Positions 10,418 through 21,166 of a stretch of 64,000 nucleotides of DNA are shown here, piece after piece; position 1 is the first letter of the stretch, and every line of letters begins with the position of its first letter. The DNA is from Struthio camelus (Eukaryota > Chordata > Aves > Struthioniformes > Struthionidae). The notes beneath the pieces are model-generated. The model worked only from the letters and a program-made list of their open reading frames with translations, ran no database searches and was not told the DNA's origin. Made by a program: the position numbers and the translations under genes. Location of the stretch: the NCBI RefSeq assembly GCF_040807025.1, contig NC_090982.1, forward strand, positions 89,715,463 to 89,779,462. The letters are read 5' to 3'.

Positions 10418-10594
10418 GTATGTGAGGGCTGCCGTGACATCCTTGCGATAAAACGGAGCCTGAGAGAGTGACTGGAGCAGTGTAGAGGGTCAGTCATAAT
10501 TGTGGGAACAGTTACGGGCCTTGGACAAGGGAGTAGTTCTAGGAGGGCTGCGCAGTTGCCTGGCCTCTCAGTAACTGTTCTGGCTTCTTTGCAG

Positions 10595-10723
10595 GTGCTG
10601 AAGCATAGTCTGGCAGTCGAAGGAGCGGTGTCACAGCTGGGAGCTCTGCGGAGATCTGTGGTTGGCCATGAAGGTCGAGCTCTGACTTGCAGCGTGGACG
10701 CAGCTAAGTCTTGGGGCTGCACT
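10595..10723 (+). other. Candidate exon (129 bp), unit 1
   Basis: Starts after a good acceptor (TTCTGGCTTCTTTGCAG) and ends before a weak donor (ACT|GTGTGT). It is open for 43 codons in one frame (VLKHSLAVEGAVSQLG...). The product is not recognised. Equivalents: 36179-36307 and 53207-53335. Confidence 0.22.
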
Positions 10724-11846
10724 GTGTGTGTGCAGGGCTGGGAGGTGGAAGGTGGTTGTCCCCTAGGTGGTTGCTGGAGTCACTGGCTGTGGATGTTTGC
10801 CCATGGAGCTGAGGGGACCAAAAATATTAATTGTCTGTAATGGAGTTGAATAAGCGCTTGCAATGTTTCAGGTAGGTTCAGTGGAAGTGCAGCTTACTGC
10901 AGTCCTGTGGAGCGATTCTTGCATGTGCTCACATTTGAATGGTGGCTAAGACCAAGCTTATAAACAGCAACTGTAACGTGATTCTGATGCATATCTTCCT
11001 GTTCTGCTGTACTTCTAAATGAAGGGGAAACTTCTTAAGCTGTGGGCAAAACTTGCAAGCTCATGTGTACTTTGGTGTGTCTTGCTTAAAGCTGAGGGTT
11101 TGGAGTTTTTCACTTGAGGTTTATTGTTTAGTTTGTTGTTGAGGGTCTGTCACTCAGGGGCTATGGTTTATTACTTTATTTTGTGGGGCTGTCTTTATCA
11201 GTCAGGGTTTACAGTTTGCTGACTTAGCGATCAGGGCGCAGGATTTAAAATCCAACCTCATCCGTAAATTTTAAAGCAACCACTTGGGTTCCAAGATTTG
11301 CAATTTGTCACATAGGGTTCAGGGCTTACGCCTTACTGATAAATGACAAGGGCTGAATCCTTAGATAATAAACTGTAAGCCCCGAAGCCTAAGCAGCAGG
11401 GTGCAAACCCTTCTCTGGGGTTCCTAACCTTCCCCTGTTCCCAGCGTTCAGCTTTGTGCACTGACCTGAGGTCTGGATTTGATAAGGCGCAGGCCCATCG
11501 CACTGAGAGTGGTGATGTGACAGGTGAGGTGAGAGCTGTGAAAGTGTCTTGCAGGGCTCTAGTCTGGGGTAGGGCAGTAGTGCAGACAGGCAGGATCAGA
11601 GATCAAAGATCTTCTCACCTGTCAGAGCTGAATCCTATCCCTGAAGGAAAAAGTAGAGGGGATAGGCTGTCAGCTACTCAGACGCCTGCCGCGTCAAGGG
11701 CAGCAGCAGGAGCTGACCCTTCCCCAAAGGACCGACGAACGCTGGTGCGGAGATGACTCTTCAGGTGTCACAGGGTAAGGGGAAGCATGCTGGCACTGAG
11801 CTCCATGGCAAACTCCCTCCCAGGTGTTGCTTCTGCGCAGTAAAAC
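10724..11846. other. No gene seen; weak degenerate repeat at 11090-11400
   Basis: Between about 11090 and 11400 phrases such as CAGGGTTTACAGTTTGCTGA, AGGGTTCAGGGCTTACG and GGGGCTATGGTTTATTAC recur loosely, suggesting a worn tandem repeat of 30-45 bp. The period is irregular. Nothing else is recognised in the stretch. Equivalents: 36308-37430 and 53336-54458. Confidence 0.35.
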
Positions 11847-11852
11847 AATAAA
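11847..11852 (+). terminator. Candidate poly(A) signal AATAAA, unit 1
   Basis: AATAAA is followed within 30 bp by T- and GT-rich sequence (TTGCTTTACTCTTTGCA, GTGTCTGTGG), which fits a cleavage and polyadenylation site better than the signal at 1423. It could end transcripts from the NRF1 promoter before the second promoter-type array begins. Equivalents: 37431-37436 and 54459-54464. Confidence 0.45.
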
Positions 11853-12750
11853 CAGTTGCTTTACTCTTTGCACTCGTGTCTGTGGTTCCTGCCGTCGCTT
11901 TGCCTGAAGATGATGCCCAGGGGAGGAGGTTACACATTGTGTCTGGGATTGGGAGCTGGTCCCCACATCCTTTGTTCTTGGGGGTCCCTGCGGTTCCCAG
12001 GGACCCCAGTGCTGTTCACAGGGCTCGGGGTAACTTCCCTTGCATTGCCTCGACCCTTGGGGCTCTTGGTGGAGTTTCCCATTATCCTGGGGGCAGCCAG
12101 GGCTCCGCAGGGCAGTGTGAGGGCCCCAGACTGCTCCCAGATTTGCTTTCAGCACTCTGCAACGTCTCTCATGTGTCGGTGGCGGGGGCCTGTGCGCCTG
12201 GGGCTGGGAGACACTTTCCCTGGGGACAGGGGGAGCCTGCAGGCACCGTCCCGTCAGCCGCGCTGAGCCCTGTGACATGTCCTGCTGCCCCTTCGGTGTG
12301 CACTGAGACCCTGCACTCGTACTTTGCTTTGCCCCACAGCCCTGCGTTTGCCCTCCGACGCCCTCAGGACCCCTCCGTTCACGTTCTGAGGTGCCCCCGA
12401 TCCCTCTGTGTGCCCCGGGGCCCAGTGCTGGTTTTGCAGCACGCCACAAAGTTCTCTGCTGAGCTTTCTCCCCTGCCCAGGAGCTGTCCGGGTGCCTTCT
12501 GGCGCCTCCGGGCCCCGCAGAGTCCCTCCGTCTGCGCTGTCGTCGCCCGGTAACTTCCTTTTTTCCACTGTTCCTTTACGGCGGGGCTGGGAGTGGTGTC
12601 GGGAGGGCGGAGGGGTCCCAGGGGAGCCCTGCGGAGGGTCGCGGCGGTGCCGGGGATCGCGGGGCCGGGGGGCTCCGGGCTCCACGGCGGCTGCCGGGGA
12701 CGGGACGGGATCGCCGCTGGGTCCAACCTCACGGAGCGCTGCTGCCCGCG
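11853..12750. other. No gene seen; GC-rich approach to the second array
   Basis: GC-rich, with CpG density rising from about 12480. Overlapping long frames exist on both strands without recognisable protein sequence. Equivalents: 37437-38334 and 54465-55362. Confidence 0.5.
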
Positions 12751-13139
12751 GCATCCTGGGAGATGTAGTCTTCCGGCGCCGGGCGGCCATGCTGGTTTGG
12801 GAGTGCGGCATGCCGGGAGCAGTAGTCTTCCGGCACCGGGCTGCCGGGCGGCCAGGCTGTCTGCGGGGCGCGGCATGCCGGGAGCAGTAGTCTTCCGGCG
12901 CCGGGCTTCCGGGCGGCCATTTTAGTCTGCAGAGCATTCTGGGAGATGTATTCTTCCGGTACCGAGCTTCCGGGCGGCCATGTTGTTTTGGGGGCGCGGC
13001 ATGCCGGGAGCAGTAGTCTTCCGGCGCCGGGCTGCCGGGCGGCCATTTTCATCTGCGGAGCATTCTGGGAGATGTAGTGTCCCAGCACCGAGCTTCCGGG
13101 CGGCCATTTTAATCTGTTAGGCATGCCGGGAGGCGTTGG
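12751..13139 (-). promoter_or_regulatory. Tandem ZNF143/ETS/YY1-type motif array, unit 1
   Basis: Seven copies start at 12751, 12808, 12873, 12934, 12999, 13060 and 13121 (spacing 57-65 bp). Each begins GCATNCTGGGAGATGTAGT or GCATGCCGGGAGCAGTAGT, apart from the degenerate last copy. On the minus strand the first copy matches 16 of 19 bases of ACTACAATTCCCAGCATGC, the known ZNF143/THAP11 (SBS) motif; others match 15 or 16. Five copies continue with CTTCCGG (ETS type), and most repeats have CGGGCGGCCATTTT or a close form (YY1-like). The known factors act near CpG-island start sites, so a promoter, possibly bidirectional, is likely. Confidence 0.7.
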
Positions 13140-13333
13140 CTTCCCTTGCTGGGTTTCTGGGAGATCATGTTGTGCCTGTCGAGGTGGCAGGAGGTGCAGC
13201 TGTCAACAGGGTTCCCACCCGCTGGCCACGTCGTGCTCTGTGGCAGCCAGGAGCTGCCGTTCCAGGTGCCTGTGCCTCCTCAGCACTGCAGCAGTGGGCC
13301 AGTGTGTCTGTTCCTTACTTGTCATGTCATGGG

Positions 13334-13560
13334 GGAAGGACTATATGCTGCCGTGAAGAACTACGGGCTGCTGCCCTCAGACCTCTGTCAGTTATCGCGT
13401 GTCAGGAGCGGCCAGGAGAATCCAAATGCCAGCGGAAAGGTTCTCTGCCCGGTCCCGAAGAGGAGCCTTCGGCCGTAGGAAGGTTGGCAGCGTCCTTACC
13501 GTGACCCGTGAGCCACGCTTCGTGGACCAGCAAAGGAGAGGGGGGAGTAGCGCCTGGTAG
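13334..13560. repeat. Old internal duplication, copy A' (unit 1)
   Basis: Counterpart of 8335-8560. It lies just downstream of the ZNF143-type array, whereas copy A has no such array upstream. The GTAAGT of copy A is GTCAGT here. Homology is interrupted from about 13560 to 14195 by unrelated sequence holding the candidate 84 bp exon, then resumes to the pyrimidine tract. Equivalents: 38918-39144 and 55946-56172. Confidence 0.7.
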
Positions 13561-13848
13561 CCCAGTCGCTATGGCATCGCTGGCGCTAGCAGGCCCGCGA
13601 GGTCTGTGTGAAGCCTCACCTGCCTGTCTGGAGCTTTATTTTGGTCTGTTTACCCGGAGTAACCGGCGAGGCCTAAAATGAGAATTTAGGATGGCTAGAT
13701 GGGTTACCTGTGACCCGACCTGTCCTCGCCTTGCTTTGCTGCCTAGCAGCAAGCAATAACGGGAACTTGGGACCCCAGAATAAAAACTGTTGCAGTGCTT
13801 AAGGGAGGACCTGCGTTTGCCCAGGTTAGGGAACCGTAATGAAAGCTT

Positions 13849-13871
13849 GGGGGGGGGGGGCGGGAGGGGGG
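13849..13871 (+). other. G12 run and G-quadruplex candidate, unit 1
   Basis: Twelve consecutive G (13849-13860), then CGGGA and six more G. The run alone could supply several G-tetrad tracts. It lies about 60 bp upstream of the candidate exon at 13930. Confidence 0.5.
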
Positions 13872-13929
13872 AGAGGAAGCTCCAAAACAGGAACCTCCCG
13901 GTGACCTTGGTGGTTTGATTCATTTGCAG

Positions 13930-14013
13930 AATAGTGTTCCGAGGGCCAGCAACCTGAGGAGGAGCCGCTCGACCCGTTTTGTTGATTTCGGTGATGCTGT
14001 TTTAAGGAAGCAC
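13930..14013 (+). other. Candidate 84 bp exon, unit 1
   Basis: Lies between an acceptor-like GATTCATTTGCAG and a strong donor CAC|GTAAGTAC. The length is 28 codons exactly and only one frame is open, reading NSVPRASNLRRSRSTRF followed by VDFGDAVLRKH, in phase 0 at both ends. This is the most exon-like segment in the unit, but I do not recognise the protein and found no compatible neighbours with confidence. The promoter-type array at 12751 lies upstream. Confidence 0.4.
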
Positions 14014-14387
14014 GTAAGTACAGAAGAGCTCTGGGAGGGTTTTCAAACAAGACGGGGAAGAGCGTGGGAAAGCTAGGTGCCGTGAGTACGGAAGTTGTTA
14101 AGGGCTGAGAGAATTTGGGGGGTTAAGCGTGCGCACGTGACGGTCTGAAAGGGGCTGATGCACAAGCAGTAGTAAAAGGGCGTGACGGAGTGCAAGGTTC
14201 CTCCCCGGTGTGGGCCCGTGCGTGCGCCCTCGCTCTCGCGGACGCAGGCGCTCTGGAGGCGCAGGGATTCGGGCAAGCAGGCCCACAGGCGGACTTGGGG
14301 AAAACGGTGTGCAGAGCGCTCGGCGGGTGAGCGGGGCTGGAGCGGGTCGAGGGCTGTCCCGGGCGGGCTGCCTGGGTCCATCCGGTT

Positions 14388-14856
14388 CTGCTCCCTGTCC
14401 CTCTGTCCAGCTCTCCATCTTTCTCTTTCTTTCCCCATAGCTCTGTCCGGTGCCCCATCCCTTTGTTTAACTACTCGTTGCTCTGCCCAGCTCCCCATCC
14501 CTCTTGTACTCTTCCCGTCCCTCTGTCAATACCTGCTTCCCTCTGTCTGCTTCTCCATCCCTCTGACTGGCTCCCTATCGCTCTGTCCAGCTCTTCGTCG
14601 TCCTCTTTCTCTCCCGATCCCACTACCTGCCTGCTGTCCCTCTGCCTGGCTCCCCATCCCTCCACCACCCCCCCCAACTGCTCTGTCTATCTGCCTCTTC
14701 GTACCTCTCTTTGCCCCTTCAGCCCTCCATCCACCTCTCCAGTCTTCTCTGTTTCCATCCCTCTGTTCAGCTCCTCATCCATCTATTTGCCGCCTCCTTA
14801 TCCCTCTTTTCCCCTGTACCATCCCATCTCTCTGTCCGACTTCCCCTCTCTCTTTT
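14388..14856. repeat. Pyrimidine-rich tract of copy A', spanning the unit 1/2 border
   Basis: A shorter version of the tract at 8795-9608, with the same starting order of motifs (CCAGCTCTCCATCTTTC, CCCATAGCTCTGTCCGG). It is the second half of the internal duplication. The chosen unit border (14801) lies within it. Confidence 0.9.
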
Positions 14857-17800
14857 GGGGGGTTTAGTACCTGTTTTAGCAGACAATCGCGTGTCCCTTT
14901 AGGCCCCAGGAAGCAGAAAGTTCTGACCTGACAGCAAAGTATTTGGTCTTTTTAACGCTCTTGCGGCTGAAGGTGACTCCTAATGAAAAGCAATGAGAAT
15001 TCTGAGGATTCACTGGAAACGTAAAAGACAGTATCTGCCCTTTTTAAAAGGCTGTGTGCTTCCGCTAATAATACCTGTAGTAATCAAGCCACTAGATTTT
15101 TCTGACAATAAGAGCCTTTAAGCTGCGATCGCTACTCGAAAAGTCCAGATATTTTAGAAACTGAACGAGCCTTCTGAGCTTGCTGACTGCAGTACCTCGA
15201 AAGATGATCAGAGTGCTGATGTTTTCATGCTTTAGTGTGGTAGAGATGCTCTGTGCAAACATCCCTTGTGTTTAATCTTCAAAACTGCGCAGACTGTCAC
15301 GGAGCTCTCTTTTGACTATCTACTTTGCGTAACAAACAGAAAGGCAGGAGGTTGACAGTGCTAAATGAGTAAGGTCATTGCTTGTTTAGGGGTTGCAAAT
15401 TTTATGGAATTTTGTCCTTTTAAATCTCATCTAGAATATGCTTGCAAAAAATCCCTGGGAAGAAAACAAGGAGTATAAGCAGCTTTTGAATATTATTAGC
15501 AATACTTACACGTTCTGGATGGGTTCTTAGGGTCCCCCATGGTCTTCTGCCCTCCCCATTACCCCCAAATTTACCCATTTTGCAGTGTTTTGGCACTTAT
15601 TTTGCTCTTTCTTGTCCCGAAGCAGGTCAGGGTTTGGTGTGGACAGAGGGGGGAAGGAGCCAGCTGTGGGTAAATGGGCCCTGGATGGCATCGCGGGGAC
15701 ACGGCGAATCCTGGCACAGCCCATCTTCAGCACGGGGAGAGGCCGGAGTGCTGCCGTGATGAGTGCTGAGAAAGGTACCTCTCTTTGGATTATGTGCACC
15801 CCAGAGCCCACCTTCTGGCCTTTCATTCTCCCCCGATCCCTCCTGTCAAGTATTTGTGCTCTGCGGATGCCTGAGTTTGGCTTTTTGTGACTTGTAGGTT
15901 CCTCCGCTGAGGTTCTTTTTGCCCCTGAGGTCCTCCCTTTCACCATCTTGTCCCCACAGAACCCTGAATTGTTTCTTCTCCCTCGCCCAGCCCACAACAT
16001 CCCTTCCTTTTCCTTTTCTTTTTTGCTGCCCCTCGATCCTTCCTTTTGCAATTTTGCACCACCAGTTCACTCTGTTAAGCTCTTCTCTCTTTTGGGCTTT
16101 TTGCACCCCCCACCCCCCACCCCCTTTGTAAAGCTTTTTTTGTGCCGCTTACAAGCTTCTGGCTTTTTTTCCCCTGAGAAGCCTTCCTTCTGGCTTTGTG
16201 TGTCAGCACCCTCCCCTTTTTGAATAAAGCAGAGATTAAAGGCAAACTCGGTATCTCTTTATGCAGCTGCAACCCTTTGGAGGGGAAGCAAATACGTTAT
16301 TGTGGTTTGTAGTATTTCTGGGCTAACTCTGGGGAAATCCTCATCACAGTTTGGATTTTTTGTTGTTGTTTCTATAAGTTCGTTGCTTTGAAAGTTTGAA
16401 ACTAGTATTCGTTTGGCTTACTGCCTTACTGTCATAACTGAGCGTAAAGCAGAGATTGTGTTGCCATTGCATATGACCTCCCTCATATGGTGCTTGCGTT
16501 CATATACGTGTGTTCTCCCCAGGAGTACTCTTGCCTTTTCCTTTCCTTTAGTAAACAAACGCCTTTCTGAGCCAATACCGAGCAACACGGTGGATGTGCT
16601 TCTAGCGCTAACGTCGCGTCGCAGGAGGCAGCTGAGAGCAGTCGATAAGCCGGTGCTCTAGACATGCAAAGGCAGGAAGAAGCGGACTAGCTATTGAGCT
16701 TCCCTCGAGAGCAGAGGAAGAGGAGAAGAAACCCAGGGGGCGGTCATACGCCCGCTGACGATTCCGGAGGCTTTGCCTTGCAATGCGTTTCTCCTGGTAG
16801 GCGGCAGCACTCATTGCCCGTGGCGGGTAAGGGCCGGAACCACCTTGCGCTGAGGGCTCAGCAGAACCAGAGAGGCGAGGGTGTCCCTGGGGTGGCTGCG
16901 GGTGCCTGGATTTCTCCGGCCCACCTCAAGGCATGCGTTGCGGGGAGAAAAGGGTGCGGGCTTTCAGGGGCCTGGCAGTGCTCTGCTCCGTGCGGGCACA
17001 GGGCAGGGTCTGCCCTGAACACATGTTTGCCTCTCCCTGTCTTTGTTTTAATTCCTGCCTTTAGGGCTGAGGTTCCTCCCCAGAGCAGACTTGTACATGT
17101 GCCCTCGCTCGTGTAGATGCAGATGGCCTGGAGGTGTGGGGAGGCAGGCTGTCCCGCGAGAAGGACTTTTGCGCGGCGTCCCGGGGAGGATAGCTGTGAT
17201 GTACCTCGTGCACCCAAGGGTGTTGGTAAGCGACAAGATAACAAGTGGCTGTTTCCTGGTCACTCCCCTCACTAGAGAAAAATCGATTTACAGATTGGCT
17301 TTCACATGGAGAGAGAAACAGTACACCTTTCCTCAGGTCTGGTTGGGGTTTCACAGTGTGCCTGCACTAACACGTGGTCGTTGTCAGAGACGGTTTAGAC
17401 GGGTTGCCTGCAGAGAGGTAGGAAAGGCATTACCTTTCGTGGACAGTGCTGTGGTGGGCAGAGCTACGGACGAAGAGGTGTGAGAGCGAGGTGCCTGAGC
17501 CTTAAAACTGACTGGAAGGGACAGGATTCAAGGCCGGTTGGTGCACAGCACACAGCGCAACGCCAGGCTCATTATAAAGGTACTGTAATTGGGGAAACGG
17601 CCCGCTGACAGAAGAAGAAAGGTTAAAGCTCTGTGTGAAATAAAGGGTCCTTCCCATCAGTGCTGAGGAAGAGGGTCGCGTTTCTTAGAGCAGCATATCC
17701 GTCGTTTTTCTGGTAGCAGCAGAGCACCGCAGTGGGAGGTTCTGGAAGAGTCAGGAGCAGAACTGGCAGGAGGCTCTTTTCCCTGTCCGGATGGAAAAAC

Positions 17801-19850
17801 GGCTGTAAGCACGCTTGCCAGAAACCGAGGAGGCCGAGGACGAGGCCCGGCTGGGGCCCTTGCCTTGGGCCCTGACTGCGGGCACCCGGCGCGCCCTGCC
17901 ACCCGAGGCCTGCTCGCCCCAGGCGCGACTGCCACCGCCACCACCCCTCGGCGCTGCTGCGCCCCGGTGCTGCACCGCCGCCGAGACACGGGGTGCTCGT
18001 GAGGTCCCCGCCACCGTCTCCTCCTGCAGGACACAGGTGCCCGGGGGGAGGGTACGAAAGGGTCGGGGCGGCCCGACCGGAGGGTGCGGGGAGCGGCGGC
18101 GGCCGCTGCCGGCCTAGGCCAGCGGGGTCGCGCATGCGCACTGGATCAGACCGGCTCGCGGCTGCGGCAAGCGGAGTGGCGCATGCGCATTGGGGGGGCG
18201 ACCCGCTTACTCCCTGCTGCCCTCAAGTGACTACGAACCGGTACTGCAGGCAGGGGATTAACGCATGCGCACTGCTCCAGATGTGCTCCATGCTGCCCTC
18301 GGGTGATGCCACCCCAATAGTGCAGCCAGCCGACGAACGCATGCGTCCTGGACGCATCGGTTCCTTGGTGCCCCTCGAGCGATGAAAGCCTGCCAGCCAA
18401 CCAGCCGCCTCGCGCATGCGCGCCGCCCCGACACTGCTCCCTGCGGCCCTCAGCTACGAACAGCGTAGTACTGCAGGCAGCCGCAGCGCGCAGGCGCACT
18501 TGCTCGGCGTGGCTCGCTGGTGCCCTCGGCTGGCCAGAAATCGGTACTGCAGCCCGAAAAATCAGTACTGCAGCCGAAGCGGGGCGCATGCGCAGTGGTT
18601 TCGGCGTGACCCGTGGGTGCCCTCGGCTGGCCAGAAATCGGTACTGCAGGCGAAGCGGGGCGCATGTGCAGTGGTTTCGGCGTGGCTCGTGGGTGCCCTC
18701 GGCTGGCCAGAAATCGGTACTGCAGGCGAAGCGGGGCGCAGGCGCAGTGGTTTCGGCGTGGCTCGTTGGTGCCCTCGGCTGGCCAGAAATCGGTACTGCA
18801 AGCGAAGCGGGGCGCATGCGCACTGGGTTTCGGCGTGGCTCGTGGGTGCCCTCGGCTGGCGAGAAATCGGTACTGCAGGCGAAGCGGGGCGCATGCGCAC
18901 TGGGTTTCGGCGTGGCTCGTGGGTGCCCTCGGCTGGCCAGAAATCGGTACTGCAGGCGAAGCGGGGCGCAGGCGCAGTGGTTTCGGCGTGGCTCGTTGGT
19001 GCCCTCGGCTGGCCAGAAATCGGTACTGCAGGCGAAGCGGGGCGCAGGCGCAGTGGTTTCGGCGTGGCTCGTGGGTGCCCTCGGCTGGCCAGAAATCGGT
19101 ACTGCAGGTGAAGCGGGGCGCAGGCGCAGTGGTTTCGGCGTGGCTCGTTGGTGCCCTCGGCTGGCCAGAAATCGGTCCTGCAGGCGAAGCGGGGCGCATG
19201 CGCAGTGGTTTCGGCGTGGCTCGTTGGTGCCCTCGGCTGGCCAGAAATCGGTACTGCAGGCGAAGCGGGGCGCATGCGCAGTGGTTTCGGCGTGGCTCGT
19301 TGGTGCCCTCGGCTGGCGAAAAATCGGTACTGCAGGCGAAGCGGGGCGCATGCGCAGTGGTTTCGGCGTGGCTCGTTGGTGCCCTCGGCTGGCCAGAAAT
19401 CGGTACTGCAGGCGAAGCGGGGCGCATGCGCAGTGGTTTCGGCGTGGCTCGTGGGTGCCCTCGGCTGGCCAGAAATCGGTACTGCAGGCGAAGCGGGGCG
19501 CATGCGCACTGGGTTTCGGCGTGGCTCGTTGGTGCCCTCGGCTGGCCAGAAATCGGTACTGCAGGTGAAGCGGGGCGCATGCGCAGTGGTTTCGGCGTGG
19601 CTCGTGGGTGCCCTCGGCTGGCCAGAAATCGGTACTGCAGGCGAAGCGGGGCGCAGGCGCAGTGGTTTCGGCGTGGCTCGTTGGTGCCCTCGGCTGGCCA
19701 GAAATCGGTACTGCAGGCGAAGCGGGGCGCAGGCGCAGTGGTTTCGGCGTGGCTCGTGGGTGCCCTCGGCTGGCCAGAAATCGGTACTGCAGGCGAAGCG
19801 GGGCGCAGGCGCAGTGGTTTCGGCGTGGCTCGTTGGTGCCCTCGGCTGGC

Positions 19851-20968
19851 GAGAAATCGGTACTGCAGGCGAAGCGGGGTGCATGCGCAGTGGTTTCGGC
19901 GTGGCTCGTTGGTGCCCTCGGCTGGCCAGAAATCGGTACTGCAGGCGAAGCGGGGCGCAGGCGCAGTGGTTTCGGCGTGGCTCGTTGGTGCCCTCGGCTG
20001 GCCAGAAATCGGTACTGCAGGCGAAGCGGGGCGCAGGCGCAGTGGTTTCGGCGTGACCCGTGGGTGCCCTCGGCTGGCCAGAAATCGGTACTGCAGGCGA
20101 AGCGGGGCGCATGCGCACTGGGTTTCGGCGTGGCTCGTTGGTGCCCTCGGCTGGCCAGAAATCGGTACTGCAGGCGAAGCGGGGCGCAGGCGCAGTGGTT
20201 TCGGCGTGGCTCGTTGGTGCCCTCGGCTGGCCAGAAATCGGTACTGCAGGCGAAGCGGGGCGCAGGCGCAGTGGTTTCGGCGTGACTCGTGGGTGCCCTC
20301 GGCTGGCCAGAAATCGGTACTGCAGGCGAAGCGGGGCGCAGGCGCAGTGGTTTCGGCGTGGCTCGTTGGTGCCCTCGGCTGGCCAGAAATCGGTACTGCA
20401 GGCGAAGCGGGGCGCAGGCGCAGTGGTTTCGGCGTGACCCGTGGGTGCCCTCGGCTGGCCAGAAATCGGTACTGCAGGCGAAGCGGGGCGCAGGCGCAGT
20501 GGTTTCGGCGTGGCTCGTTGGTGCCCTCGGCTGGCCAGAAATCGGTACTGCAGGCGAAGCGGGGCGCATGCGCAGTGGTTTCGGCGTGGCTCGTTGGTGC
20601 CCTCGGCTGGCCAGAAATCGGTACTGCAGGCGAAGCGGGGCGCATGCGCAGTGGTTTCGGCGTGGCTCGTTGGTGCCCTCGGCTGGCCAGAAATCGGTAC
20701 TGCAGGCGAAGCGGGGCGCATGCGCACTGGGTTTCGGCGTGGCTCGTTGGTGCCCTCGGCTGGCCAGAAATCGGTACTGCAGCCCGAAAAAACGGTCCTG
20801 CAGGCGAAGCGGGGCGCATGCGCACTGGGTTTCGGCGTGGCTCGTGGGTGCCCTCGGCTGGCCAGAAATCGGTACTGCAGGCGAAGCGGGGCGCATGCGC
20901 AGTGGTTTCGGCGTGGCTCGTTGGTGCCCTCGGCTGGCCAGAAATCGGTACTGCAGGCGAAGCGGGGC
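19851..20968. repeat. Higher-order block within unit 2 minisatellite, copy 1
   Basis: This block of about 14-15 repeat copies recurs 1,316 bp downstream with the same order of marker variants: GGCGAGAAAT (19851), GTGACCCGTGGG, GTGACTCGTGGG and the CCCGAAAAAACGG insert (20781). The true left border may lie further out. Two mismatches were seen between the copies: GGTGCATG versus GGCGCATG near the left end, and CCAG versus CTAG at 20458/21774. Confidence 0.75.
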
Positions 20969-21166
20969 GCATGCGCAGTGGTTTCGGCGTGGCTCGTTGG
21001 TGCCCTCGGCTGGCCAGAAATCGGTACTGCAGGCGAAGCGGGGCGCAGGCGCAGTGGTTTCGGCGTGGCTCGTTGGTGCCCTCGGCTGGCCAGAAATCGG
21101 TACTGCAGGCGAAGCGGGGCGCAGGCGCAGTGGTTTCGGCGTGGCTCGTTGGTGCCCTCGGCTGGC

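Larger units (their letters stand above)
1..14800. repeat. Macrosatellite unit 1 (14.8 kb)
   Basis: The sequence beginning at 1 recurs at 14801, 40385 and 57413 in the same orientation, which defines the tandem unit; the start point is arbitrary and falls inside a pyrimidine tract. This is the shortest unit because its minisatellite has only about 7 uniform copies. It is also the most divergent of the complete units: it differs from units 2 and 3 at 73, 78, 4535, 9681 and 14107 (units 2-4 agree with each other at 73 and 78). The comparison was by eye, so further differences may exist. Confidence 0.97.

Noticed and set aside
11847-11900. End of a solo LTR around the poly(A) signal
   Set aside because: The AATAAA with a T/GT-rich tail could fit an LTR, but I saw no matching LTR start, no target-site duplication and no second copy, so it is listed only as a poly(A) signal.
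12729-13124. Minus-strand repeat protein with MAARK phrases over the ZNF143-type array
   Set aside because: The recurring ATGGCCGCC is the reverse complement of the YY1-like element; repeat spacing of 57-65 bp shifts the frame, so a conserved protein repeat is not maintained.
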